Assembly (NCBI GenBank): GCA_024102665.1 | Contig: JAGFJP010000040.1 | Span: 65,412-100,299 of the forward strand | DNA from: Thiogranum sp. | GTDB lineage: Bacteria > Pseudomonadota > Gammaproteobacteria > DSM-19610 | Direction: 5' to 3' | Length of the DNA: 34,888 nt | In this document: piece after piece, positions 25,180-34,888 of the stretch | How positions within the stretch are numbered: the first letter of the stretch is position 1 | Layout of the letters: every line of letters starts with the position of its first letter | Program-made: the position numbers and the translations under genes | The notes under the pieces: model-generated | The model's database searches: none | What the model saw: only the letters and a program-made list of their open reading frames with translations | What the model was told of the DNA's origin: nothing

Positions 25180-25518
25180 GTGGATGACGAATTGATGCGT
25201 GTCTATCGTGCGGCCAACGCCATCGAGGCGCACTTGTTGAAGGGCATGCTGGAGCAAAGCGGCATCCATGTGTGGCTGGCAGGCGAATGCCTGGCGGCCG
25301 GCGTCGGCGAACTGCCGGCAAACGTGATCGAAGTGGAGTTGCGCGTGCGGCGGCGCGATGCAGCGGCGGCGCGCCGCCTGATAGAGGCCTGCGAAGCACG
25401 CGCGGGCGTGAACGACAACCATTGCGGATGGCAATGCCGGATGTGTCTGGAGCAGAATCCGCGCGGTTTCGATTTGTGCTGGAATTGCCTGGCGCCGCGC
25501 GATGCGGCCGGGGCCTGA
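25180..25518 (+). CDS. DUF2007-type protein with C-terminal RanBP2-like zinc finger
   Basis: This 112-residue protein has an N-terminal ferredoxin-like DUF2007 domain (about 5-72; 'RVYRAANAIEAHLLKGMLEQ', 'GIHVWLAGECL', 'VELRVRRRDAAAARRL'), a family annotated as putative signal-transducing proteins. The C-terminal part is a zinc finger with W84-x-C86-x2-C89-x3-N93-x6-C100-x2-C103, an exact RanBP2-type pattern. The GTG start lies 12 bases after the kinase stop; an internal ATG five codons later is possible. Its position suggests it belongs to the two-component operon. Function is not known; the finger could bind RNA or protein. Confidence 0.82.
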   Translation: MDDELMRVYRAANAIEAHLLKGMLEQSGIHVWLAGECLAAGVGELPANVIEVELRVRRRDAAAARRLIEACEARAGVNDNHCGWQCRMCLEQNPRGFDLCWNCLAPRDAAGA

Positions 25519-25562
25519 CGGTGACGGGCGCTGGCGCGGCATGCCGGCAGCAGGCTTCGGTT

Positions 25563-25895
25563 TCAGGACTTCCCGGGATTGTTGCCCGGCGGCATCATGT
25601 TGAGCGGGAAAGGTGTGACATTGCCGCTGGACGTTATCTTGCCCGGACCGGCCTGTTCGACTTCGTCGATGCGGATCACCGCCTGGATCGGGATGTGGGT
25701 ACGGCGAACGCCGCTGAACTCGTGCTTGAGTTTCTCTTCGGAAGGATCGACCAGTACTTTCGAGCGTTCACCGAAAATAATGTCTTCAACCTCTATGAAG
25801 GCGTACATCGGGCTCTGCTCCACCTTGCCGGCGAAAATTTCATAGACGCTGCCCTGGTTGAGAAACACGATGCGGTAGATAGCTTTGCCAGTCAT
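25563..25895 (-). CDS. DUF1820 family protein
   Basis: This 110-residue cytoplasmic protein matches DUF1820, a small family found mainly in gammaproteobacteria. Characteristic segments are 'YRIVFLNQGSVYEIFA', 'AFIEVEDIIFGERSKVLVDP' and 'HIPIQAVIRIDEVEQ'. The Pro/Asn-rich C-terminal tail is variable. The frame is open 18 codons further upstream, but the family N-terminus starts at ATG 25895. The gene is divergent from the Nudix gene across 83 bases and converges with the DUF2007 gene. Function unknown; single-gene operon. Confidence 0.88.
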   Translation of the reverse strand: MTGKAIYRIVFLNQGSVYEIFAGKVEQSPMYAFIEVEDIIFGERSKVLVDPSEEKLKHEFSGVRRTHIPIQAVIRIDEVEQAGPGKITSSGNVTPFPLNMMPPGNNPGKS

Positions 25896-25978
25896 GCGAA
25901 ACAGATACCTGGTAGTGTTGCGGCGCAGTATAGCAAATCCCTGACGCAACGATATCCACTGTGGCGGGGCGCCCGTCC

Positions 25979-26449
25979 ATGAAATTGCAGAGCGCCGGCA
26001 TCCTGCTGTACCGCTTTGTCGAAGGCAGTATCGAAGTGTTGCTGGTACATCCCGGTGGACCGTTCTGGGCGCAGCGCGATACCGGCGCCTGGTCGATACC
26101 CAAGGGGCTGGTGGGGGAAAACGAGAGCCTGCTGGACGCGGCGCGCAGGGAGTTCCGCGAAGAAACCGGTTTTGCCGCCGACGGTGAGTTGATCCCGTTG
26201 GGCTCGCTGCGACAACCCAGCGGCAAGATCGTGCATGCCTGGGCCCTGCAAAAAGACATCGACGCGGCCAAAGTGGCGAGCAACAGCTTCAGCCTCGAAT
26301 GGCCAAGGCATTCGGGTGTCCAGCAGACCTTTCCCGAAATCGACAGGGCGGCCTGGTTCCGGTTGCCACAGGCGCGGCGCAAAATCACCCCCGGTCAGGC
26401 CGATTTCCTGGACCGGCTGCTGGAGAAAACCGGCGTCGCAGATCGCTGA
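25979..26449 (+). CDS. Nudix hydrolase
   Basis: This 156-residue protein contains an exact Nudix box GX5EX7REUXEEXGU from Gly43 to Phe65 ('GLVGENESLLDAARREFREE' in part). It is preceded by 'GAWSIPKG', which with 'VLLVHPGGPFWAQRD' is typical of NTP/diadenosine-polyphosphate-type Nudix enzymes. Such enzymes hydrolyse nucleoside diphosphates linked to a moiety X. The substrate cannot be read from the sequence. The frame extends six codons upstream, but ATG 25979 starts the fold directly at 'MKLQSAGILLYRF'. It converges with the permease gene 39 bases downstream. Confidence 0.9.
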   Translation: MKLQSAGILLYRFVEGSIEVLLVHPGGPFWAQRDTGAWSIPKGLVGENESLLDAARREFREETGFAADGELIPLGSLRQPSGKIVHAWALQKDIDAAKVASNSFSLEWPRHSGVQQTFPEIDRAAWFRLPQARRKITPGQADFLDRLLEKTGVADR

Positions 26450-26488
26450 CGGCACTGGCGCCGGCAACAGGGTTCGACGCGCACAAGC

Positions 26489-27979
26489 TCACAGCGTTAC
26501 CGGCATGCCCATCAGCGGCCAGACAATGGCGACCGCGAACGCCACTACCGCCATCAGCATCAGGCTGGCGGGAATGCCGGCCTTGAAGAACTCCGCGGCG
26601 GTGAACTGCCCGGAATCGTAGGCAATGGCATTCGGTGCCGCGCCGACCAGCAACAGGTAGGGGCAGGCGGCAACCACCAGAGCCGCGAACAGCACCACTT
26701 CCGCGGCGACGCCGAGATAGGGCGCGATGACCAGCGCCACCGGCAGCGAAATGGCGATCGCGGCGACGTTCATGATGAAGTTGGTAAAGATCATGATGAA
26801 AAACGAGATCCCCAGCACAAACACGAACCAGTTCGATTCCCGGAACATGCCCAGCCAGTGCACCGCCATCCACTGTGCTGCACCGGTTTCCCACAGACAG
26901 AACCCGATGCTCATGGCGCCTGCGAACAGCAGCACGATGTTCCAGGGGATCTGTTCAAGGTCCTGCAGCGACAGAATGCGAAAGACGAAAAAAATGATGG
27001 TCGAAATCAGCACTACCGAGGTCTTGTCGAGCGCTTCCATGCCCGGAACGAACGACTTGATCGACAGCGTGGCGATGACTGCGAACACCACCAGAGCGAC
27101 GAAGATTTCCCTGCCGGTGATCGGCCCGGTTTCCTGGTACAGCCGCCGGGCTTTTTCCCGCAAGCCGGGAATGCGGTCCTTTTCCGGTTTGAACATCACC
27201 ATGATCAGGCCCCAGGTCAGCAGCACCAGCAGCCAGCCTATCGGAAACATGTAGTACATGAGTTCGAAAAATGACACATGCTGACCGGAAATATCATTGT
27301 AAAAGCCGATCGCCACGGCGCCGCGCGCGGCACCCAGCAGCGTGATCATGCTGCCGGCGCCCGCCACGAAAGCCATGCCTATGAACAGCCCCTTGCCGAA
27401 GCGCGTCGGTCCGTCGCCGGCGCCGTAGAGCGTGTAGATAGCCATGAGAATCGGGAACATGGTCGCGGCCACCGCGGTGTGCGCCATGAGATGCGTCAAC
27501 GCCGCGGTCACCAGGAAACAGCCCAGGTAGATCATGCTGGTGCGCTCGCCGACCACGGTCAGCATTTTATAGGCAAGCCGCTTGGTGAGCCCCACCTTGG
27601 TGAACACCATGCCGATAATCAGCGAACCGAAAATGAACATCACCGACGGGTCCATGAAATCCTTGAACGCGGTCTCGACAGGACGTATCAGGAACACCGC
27701 CTGCACCACGCCTATCGCCAGGCTGGTCACGCCGATGGGAATCACTTCGAAAACCCACCAGATTCCGGCCATCAGGAACAGGGCGATCGCCGCCTTGCCC
27801 TCGCGCGACAGAGCGAAGCGCTCGCCCGCCGGGTCGACAGCATCGGGCAGGGGATCGAGCCAGTAGACGGTGAGAAAAACCGCCAGGCCCAGCACAATGA
27901 AAGCGATGCGTCGTAGGTCGAGGGTCGATTCAGGTGCGGCCGGGCGTATCGTGCTGTCGCGTCTTGCTGTCTCTGTCAT
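26489..27979 (-). CDS. DASS/SLC13-type anion permease
   Basis: This 496-residue membrane protein has about 12 hydrophobic segments and the layout of the divalent-anion:Na+ symporter family (di/tricarboxylate or sulfate transport). Visible family features are 'FMDPSVMFIFGSLIIGMVF' (about 110), 'GAARGAVAIGF', 'NIVLLFAGAMSIGF' and 'GAAPNAIAYDSGQF'. The first Na+ clamp motif, normally SNT, reads 'AHTAVAATM'; the second is 'IMNVAAIAISLP'. These changes argue against standard sodium coupling. It follows its CBS partner by 18 bases in one operon. Substrate unknown. Confidence 0.88.
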   Translation of the reverse strand: MTETARRDSTIRPAAPESTLDLRRIAFIVLGLAVFLTVYWLDPLPDAVDPAGERFALSREGKAAIALFLMAGIWWVFEVIPIGVTSLAIGVVQAVFLIRPVETAFKDFMDPSVMFIFGSLIIGMVFTKVGLTKRLAYKMLTVVGERTSMIYLGCFLVTAALTHLMAHTAVAATMFPILMAIYTLYGAGDGPTRFGKGLFIGMAFVAGAGSMITLLGAARGAVAIGFYNDISGQHVSFFELMYYMFPIGWLLVLLTWGLIMVMFKPEKDRIPGLREKARRLYQETGPITGREIFVALVVFAVIATLSIKSFVPGMEALDKTSVVLISTIIFFVFRILSLQDLEQIPWNIVLLFAGAMSIGFCLWETGAAQWMAVHWLGMFRESNWFVFVLGISFFIMIFTNFIMNVAAIAISLPVALVIAPYLGVAAEVVLFAALVVAACPYLLLVGAAPNAIAYDSGQFTAAEFFKAGIPASLMLMAVVAFAVAIVWPLMGMPVTL

Positions 27980-27997
27980 GCCTGCAATACACCCCGG

Positions 27998-28540
27998 TTA
28001 TGCGCCCAACTCGTCGTTGCAGAGGTTGTCGGCGATCAGTTCAAACACGTCCACAAGGCGTACCACGCCAATCACCTTATCCGCTTCCACGACCGGCAGG
28101 ATCAGCACGTCCTGGGCCAGCAACAGGTAAACGCACTTGGCGAAGGGGTCGTCCAACGTCACTGTCCTGTCAACCAGCGTCATGACTTCAGCTACGGGCC
28201 GCATGGCCTCTTCGCGGATTTTCTCGGTGAAGCCCTCCTGCCAGATCAGCGACAGGGCAGTGAAGTCCTGTTCCGTGACCTGGAACGGCTGGTGGCCGCG
28301 GATCTGCGGCGCCTTTTTTCTCAGGTAGGGGGGGCCTACGGCACGCGTCAGGTCGCGCAACGACAGGTAGCCCTTGAGCTGCTGCCGTTCGTCGACGACC
28401 AGGATAGTGCGGAACTTGTGGCCCGCCGCCAGGCTGCTGTGCATCAGCACGATTGCCTTGCATACAGGCGAAGAGGCGTCGATGTGCGGATAGTCTGTCA
28501 TCGGGATATAAAAATCCCTGACGGTTAATTTATCGAGCAT
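27998..28540 (-). CDS. CBS-domain protein coupled to the DASS-type permease
   Basis: This 180-residue protein has two CBS motifs separated by a longer insert. CBS1 is about residues 10-65 ('FRTILVVDERQQLKGYLSLRDLTR'), the insert about 70-110 is rich in aromatic and charged residues, and CBS2 is about 118-175 ('VLILPVVEADKVIGVVRLVDVFELI'). It is the first gene of an operon with the permease 18 bases downstream and probably regulates it by sensing nucleotides. Translation starts at ATG 28540, with AAGG ten bases upstream. The promoter region contains an FNR/ANR-like box at the class II position. Confidence 0.88.
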   Translation of the reverse strand: MLDKLTVRDFYIPMTDYPHIDASSPVCKAIVLMHSSLAAGHKFRTILVVDERQQLKGYLSLRDLTRAVGPPYLRKKAPQIRGHQPFQVTEQDFTALSLIWQEGFTEKIREEAMRPVAEVMTLVDRTVTLDDPFAKCVYLLLAQDVLILPVVEADKVIGVVRLVDVFELIADNLCNDELGA

Positions 28541-28611
28541 CGCTTGCGTACCTTAGTTAGCCGTTTGAGAGCGCATGCAACCGCCTGACTGTATCCTTGT
28601 TGTCAGCGCCG

Positions 28612-28653
28612 AGCGTAGCACGCGCGAGTGCCTTCATTTCTGATCCAGATCAA
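28612..28653 (-). promoter_or_regulatory. FNR/ANR-type class II promoter of the CBS-DASS operon
   Basis: CTGATCCAGATCAA (28640-28653) matches TTGAT-N4-ATCAA at nine of ten positions. On the minus strand a TGC-extended -10 element TACGCT (28617-28612) predicts a start near 28605, with the box centre at exactly -41.5. The -10 keeps only T, A and T of the consensus. On the plus strand no good -10 lies at the matching distance, so direct activation of the divergent operon from this box is less supported. Confidence 0.55.
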
Positions 28654-28772
28654 TTGTTGCTGCCCGTGGTTCGCGACACAGTTGACTCGCGATCATGATT
28701 CACCCAATCTAGCAACTCGACCTCGATGTACAGGCCGATTCCATTGGCTCGACCGACAGGGAGCAAAGCGCG

Positions 28773-29231
28773 ATGACTGCCAGTTCTGTCATGGATCCCA
28801 ACCCCACCGTGCTGCGGCCGACCGATACCATCGGCACTGCGGCCGAATATATCATGGAACATCGCTGCCGCAGGTTGCCCGTAGTCGCAGCCGACGGTCG
28901 CTACCAGGGCGTGTTCGGTGTGGATTGCCTGCTGCGCATGGTGTTGCCGAAAGCGATTGTGATGGAACACGGTCTGGAAAAGGCACCCTTTATCAGGGAA
29001 ACGCTCTCGGATCTGCACCGGCGTTTTCTCGAAGTTGAAAAGCAACCGGTCTCGCTGTGCATGGGCGAAGAGGCCGAAACCGTCGCCCCCGATACGCCGT
29101 TGATCGAGACCCTGCGCATTCTCTATCACCACCGCGGCAGCCTGCCGGTGGTGGACCCGGAAAGCGGGCGGCTGATGGGCATGATCTCGTACTGGGATGT
29201 CGGTGCCGCCATTCTCGCTGCCCAGGTGTAA
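28773..29231 (+). CDS. CBS-domain protein coupled to the ArsB/NhaD-like permease
   Basis: This 152-residue protein carries two CBS motifs (about 6-55, 'VMDPNPTVLRPTDTIGTAAE' with 'RYQGVFGVDCLLRM', and about 93-148, 'RGSLPVVDPESGRLMGMISY') separated by an insert of about 40 residues, the same plan as the divergent CBS gene. GGGAG lies about nine bases before the ATG. Its TAA is directly followed by the ATG of the permease, so the two are almost certainly co-translated and work together. Ligand unknown. Confidence 0.9.
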   Translation: MTASSVMDPNPTVLRPTDTIGTAAEYIMEHRCRRLPVVAADGRYQGVFGVDCLLRMVLPKAIVMEHGLEKAPFIRETLSDLHRRFLEVEKQPVSLCMGEEAETVAPDTPLIETLRILYHHRGSLPVVDPESGRLMGMISYWDVGAAILAAQV

Positions 29232-30569
29232 ATGAGCGTGGACGCGCAGGCGCAGGTGATATTCGGACTGGACCCGCTGTGGTTCGCGGGGACACTGTTT
29301 GTCGCGACGTACCTGCTGATCATGCTCGAGCGCTGCAACCGCGCCATTATCGCGCTTTCGGCGGCCGGTCTGATGATCCTCGGCGGCGTGCTCACGCAGG
29401 AAGCGGCGATCCGGGGCGTCGATTTCAATACCATCGGTCTGCTGACCGGCATGATGATTATCGTTGCCATCACCCGGCAGTCAGGGATATTCCAGTACCT
29501 GGCGATCTGGTCGGCCAAGCGCGTCAATGCCAGTCCCTGGGGAATTCTTGTCATGCTGGTGCTGGTCACTGCCGTGCTGTCGGCGCTGATTGACAACGTC
29601 ACCACCGTGCTGCTGATCGCGCCGGTCACGCTGCTGATCACCGACGAACTTAGGGTAAACGCCTATCCCTACCTGTTCGCCGAAATATTCGCCTCCAATA
29701 TCGGCGGCACCGCGACGCTGATCGGCGATCCGCCGAACATCATGATCGGTTCCGCTGTCGGTCTCACGTTCAATGATTTTCTGCTGAACCTGGGACCCGC
29801 CGTGGCGATAATCCTGCCCGCGACCCTGCTGCCCATCTACCTGATCTGGGGCCGCAAGCTGAAGTCGACGGAAGAGCATCGCCGGCGCGTGATGGAATAT
29901 GCCGAGGCCGATGCGATCACGGATAAAACCCTGCTCTGGCAGTCGCTGGGGGTGCTGGCGCTGGTCATCACCGGCTTCATGCTGGCGCACAGCATCGACA
30001 AGCAACCGGCCACCATAGCCATGTTCGGCGCGGCGCTGCTGATGCTGATGCACAACCTGCCGCGTCACATCAGCGAACAGTCGGAGGTGGTGCACAGGAC
30101 TTTCGGTGAAGTGGAATGGATAACCATTTTTTTCTTTATCGGCCTGTTCATTGTCGTCTACGGGCTGGAGTCCACCGGTGTCCTGGAAATCCTTGCGCAC
30201 CGGATACTCGATCTGACCGGCGGCGACAAGGCGGTAACCGCGCTTTCCATCCTCTGGGTGTCGGCGGTCGCATCCGCGCTGATCGACAACATTCCGTTTG
30301 TTGCGACCATGATTCCGCTGATCGACAGCATGGGGCCGGCGCTCGGCGGCAGCCATGAACTGACGCCGCTGTGGTGGGCGCTGGCGCTGGGTTCCTGCCT
30401 GGGCGGCAACGGCAGTCTGATCGGCGCGAGCGCGAACCTGATCGTGGCCGGATTCGCCGAACGCGCCGGGCAGCCGATCCGCTTCCTGCCGTTCATGCTG
30501 ATTTCGTTTCCGCTGATGCTGCTGTCGATCGCCATCAGCAGCCTGTATGTCTGGTGGCGTTTTCTCTAG
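29232..30569 (+). CDS. ArsB/NhaD-type ion-transporter-superfamily permease
   Basis: This 445-residue membrane protein has about 11-12 spans and the symmetrical signature motifs of the ArsB/NhaD/P-protein group. First half: 'SALIDNVTTVLLIAPVTLL' and 'GGTATLIGDPPNIMIGSAVG'. Second half: 'SALIDNIPFVATMIPLI' and 'CLGGNGSLIGASANLIVAG'. The first span lies near residues 15-35. Members export arsenite, exchange Na+ for H+, or move anions; the sequence does not discriminate, and no ars gene is nearby. It abuts the preceding CBS gene, which likely controls it. Confidence 0.9.
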   Translation: MSVDAQAQVIFGLDPLWFAGTLFVATYLLIMLERCNRAIIALSAAGLMILGGVLTQEAAIRGVDFNTIGLLTGMMIIVAITRQSGIFQYLAIWSAKRVNASPWGILVMLVLVTAVLSALIDNVTTVLLIAPVTLLITDELRVNAYPYLFAEIFASNIGGTATLIGDPPNIMIGSAVGLTFNDFLLNLGPAVAIILPATLLPIYLIWGRKLKSTEEHRRRVMEYAEADAITDKTLLWQSLGVLALVITGFMLAHSIDKQPATIAMFGAALLMLMHNLPRHISEQSEVVHRTFGEVEWITIFFFIGLFIVVYGLESTGVLEILAHRILDLTGGDKAVTALSILWVSAVASALIDNIPFVATMIPLIDSMGPALGGSHELTPLWWALALGSCLGGNGSLIGASANLIVAGFAERAGQPIRFLPFMLISFPLMLLSIAISSLYVWWRFL

Positions 30570-30688
30570 GCCGTAAAGCGCATGGTCGGGAAGCTCGCCT
30601 GTGAATGTGCGTTGCGACGGTATTTTGGTGTATCTTCGACCCACTCCCGCGCCGGCGGGGAAGTTCAACCTGTAACGGGAGTCTGACA

Positions 30689-31102
30689 ATGAGCCAGGGC
30701 AATCACATCAGGGTGCAGCCGAACGGGCCGCTGCTGTGTACCGGTAATATCGAAGTCTACGACTCGCAGGGAACACTCCTGAGAGCAACGGAGGATGTCG
30801 CGCTGTGCCGCTGCGGGCACTCCAAGAACAAGCCGTTCTGCGACGGCAGCCACCGGGAAGCGGAGTTCGAGAACGACGGTATCTTCGCCGGCGTGACTTC
30901 CGAGGAACCGGGCGGCGAGGGAAGGCTGTGCATCGAAGTGCATGAGAATGCCGGATTGCTCGCCAAAGGTGTCATGGTCGTTCACAGCGCCGATGGCAAT
31001 TTCAGCGTCACCCGCAACGAGGCCGCGCTGTGCCGCTGCGGCCAGTCGGGCAACAAACCATTTTGCGATATTTCACACAAGGAGTGCCAGTTCGAAGGTT
31101 GA
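30689..31102 (+). CDS. Double CDGSH iron-sulfur protein
   Basis: This 137-residue protein has two CDGSH-type [2Fe-2S] sites, each with the C-x-C-x8-C-x3-H pattern: 'CRCGHSKNKPFCDGSH' (Cys40, Cys42, Cys51, His55) and 'CRCGQSGNKPFCDISH' (Cys115, Cys117, Cys126, His130). Each would bind one redox-active, acid-labile cluster with three Cys and one His. Bacterial double-CDGSH proteins are thought to act in iron or redox handling, with no firm pathway. GGGAG lies seven bases before ATG 30689, which rules out the longer in-frame extension. The DsbA-fold gene starts 11 bases downstream. Confidence 0.92.
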   Translation: MSQGNHIRVQPNGPLLCTGNIEVYDSQGTLLRATEDVALCRCGHSKNKPFCDGSHREAEFENDGIFAGVTSEEPGGEGRLCIEVHENAGLLAKGVMVVHSADGNFSVTRNEAALCRCGQSGNKPFCDISHKECQFEG

Positions 31103-31113
31103 CCCGCAACATT

Positions 31114-31821
31114 ATGGAAACGGATACACCGATACGGATCGACTATTTTTCCGACATACTTTGCGTGTGGGCGTACACGGCGCAGGTGCGGCTTGACGAA
31201 CTGCGGCAGAATTTCGCAAACCGCATCGACGTTCACTATCATTTCATACCGGTGTTCGGCTGCACGCAGGAACGCATCGGCGAAGGCTGGAAGGAGCGCG
31301 GCGGATACGAGGCGTATTGCCGCAACGTGCAGGATGTCTGCCGTGGTTTCCCCCACGTCGAGGTGCATCCGGAAATCTGGACGCGCAATGTGCCGGCCAG
31401 TTCGGCCAGCTGCCACTGTTTCCTCAAAGCTGTGCAGCTGCTGCAACGCAGTGGACAGATCTGTGCTGAACCGGTGGCCGCGTACCGCGGCAAGACCCTG
31501 TTCGAAGCCGTGTTGTGGCGTTTTCGCGAGGCATTTTTCCGGGAGTTGCGCAATGTCGGCGAACGCAATTGCCAGATGGAGATCGCCGCGCAATTCGATC
31601 TGCCGCGCGAGGCCCTGTTGCAGCAGCTTGACTCCGGGAACGCCATGGCGGCGATGTGCCGCGACCTGGCCCTGCAGGAGCGTTACCGCGTCGAGGGCAG
31701 CCCGACCTATGTGCTGAATGAAGGACGGCAGAAACTCTATGGCAACATCGGTTATCGCGTCATCGAAGCGAATGTCGAGGAACTGCTGCGGCGCCCGGAA
31801 GCCCAGGCGAGCTGGTGTTGA
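31114..31821 (+). CDS. DsbA-fold (FrnE/HCCA isomerase-like) protein
   Basis: This 235-residue protein has the DsbA-like thioredoxin fold with a helical insert. The N-terminus 'IRIDYFSDILCVWAY' has the CxxC position occupied by Cys-Val-Trp-Ala, so only the first cysteine remains. Near the C-terminus 'EGSPTYVLNEGRQKLYGN' supplies the cis-Pro loop. There is no signal peptide, so it is cytoplasmic, unlike true DsbA. FrnE-like disulfide handling or glutathione-dependent isomerase activity are the nearest known roles. It overlaps no neighbour but follows the CDGSH gene by 11 bases; the pair probably forms an operon. An in-frame extension upstream overlaps the CDGSH gene and is rejected. Confidence 0.85.
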   Translation: METDTPIRIDYFSDILCVWAYTAQVRLDELRQNFANRIDVHYHFIPVFGCTQERIGEGWKERGGYEAYCRNVQDVCRGFPHVEVHPEIWTRNVPASSASCHCFLKAVQLLQRSGQICAEPVAAYRGKTLFEAVLWRFREAFFRELRNVGERNCQMEIAAQFDLPREALLQQLDSGNAMAAMCRDLALQERYRVEGSPTYVLNEGRQKLYGNIGYRVIEANVEELLRRPEAQASWC

Positions 31822-31836
31822 GCGGCGGCTGCGCTC

Positions 31837-31885
31837 GCCTGCATTTCTCACCGCCTCGCTGCGAACGGCGGTGAGAAATGCAGGC
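31837..31885. repeat. Perfect 19-bp hairpin between the DsbA-like gene and the fusion gene
   Basis: GCCTGCATTTCTCACCGCC (31837-31855) and GGCGGTGAGAAATGCAGGC (31867-31885) are exact complements flanking an 11-base loop that itself contains a small TCG/CGA pairing. The stem is far longer than expected by chance. No U-run follows on either strand, so it is not a standard intrinsic terminator. It could be a REP-like interspersed palindrome, or a structure that ends the CDGSH operon and shapes the leader of the fusion gene, which starts 12 bases later. Confidence 0.8.
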
Positions 31886-31897
31886 TAAGCTTGTCGG

Positions 31898-34729
<2,832 letters not shown>

Positions 34730-34809
34730 TGTACGCAAAGCGGCGGAAAGGTATGATAACCGCAACATGGCGGGCCGGGAATTTCCCGCGCGGCATTGAG
34801 GAATAAAGC

Positions 34810-34888
34810 ATGGCTGGCAGCGACAGACCGCAACGCTCGATACGCGTCGAATGCTACGCCGGGCATCGCGCCGATGAAGCGCCGCGAC
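34810..34888 (+). CDS. Start of a DUF6504-like gene (truncated by the window)
   Basis: The ATG at 34810 opens a frame that runs to the window edge (26 codons). It reads MAGSDRPQRSIRVECYAGHR and continues ADEAPR. The 'VECYAGHRADEAPR' segment resembles the N-terminus of DUF6504-type proteins. GAGGA lies seven bases before the ATG, a good ribosome-binding site. The gene cannot be judged further from this fragment. Confidence 0.55.
   Translation, partial: MAGSDRPQRSIRVECYAGHRADEAPR

Overview
The window looks like ordinary chromosomal sequence of a GC-rich gammaproteobacterium. That rests on family content, not on a marker gene: a PpnN/YgdH-type nucleosidase, HrpB helicase, an OmpR/EnvZ-like pair, and DUF1820, DUF502 and DUF2007 proteins. 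No rRNA, tRNA, insertion sequence, phage gene or CRISPR array is visible. About thirty protein genes are packed tightly, many with overlapping stop and start codons.

Left part (1-8.3 kb). A small CBS-domain protein is followed by two minus-strand blocks. The first is a strongly translated 34-codon ORF, xdhC and a MobA-like nucleotidyltransferase, i.e. a molybdenum-hydroxylase maturation set without the hydroxylase. The second is an envelope operon: a secreted protein of unknown function, a TlpA-like thioredoxin and an amidase-signature lipoprotein. On the plus strand lie a ClC chloride transporter with a C-terminal CBS-like region and ppnN.

Middle part (8.3-23 kb). A hipBA-like toxin-antitoxin pair sits behind an AT-rich promoter with three exact TTATC-N6-GATAA boxes. 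Then come pyruvate kinase, a small membrane protein, a tandem pair of Hrp1-like CBS proteins behind an FNR/ANR-type promoter, hrpB, a bacteriohemerythrin, glycogen phosphorylase, an unknown protein, a lipase-maturation-factor-like membrane protein, a DUF502 membrane protein, a 29-residue single-span membrane protein missed by ordinary length cut-offs, and a small secreted protein.

Right part (23-34.9 kb). An OmpR/EnvZ-type two-component system is followed by a DUF2007 protein carrying a perfect RanBP2-type zinc finger, DUF1820 and a Nudix hydrolase. Next are two divergent operons of the same architecture, each a CBS protein followed by an ion-transporter-superfamily permease, with an FNR/ANR-like box between them. 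A double CDGSH protein coupled to a DsbA-fold protein, a perfect 19-bp hairpin, a 943-residue ACP / fatty acyl-AMP ligase / PlsC fusion, and the first codons of a DUF6504-like gene complete the window.

Themes. Six proteins carry CBS-type regulatory domains. Two CBS operons have an FNR/ANR-type box centred exactly at -41.5 from a TGC-extended -10 element. Together with the hemerythrin and glycogen phosphorylase this suggests, but does not prove, a local cluster for low-oxygen or energy-state responses. The most system-like novelties are the mirrored CBS-permease modules, the ACP-FAAL-PlsC fusion, and the microproteins next to xdhC and DUF502.
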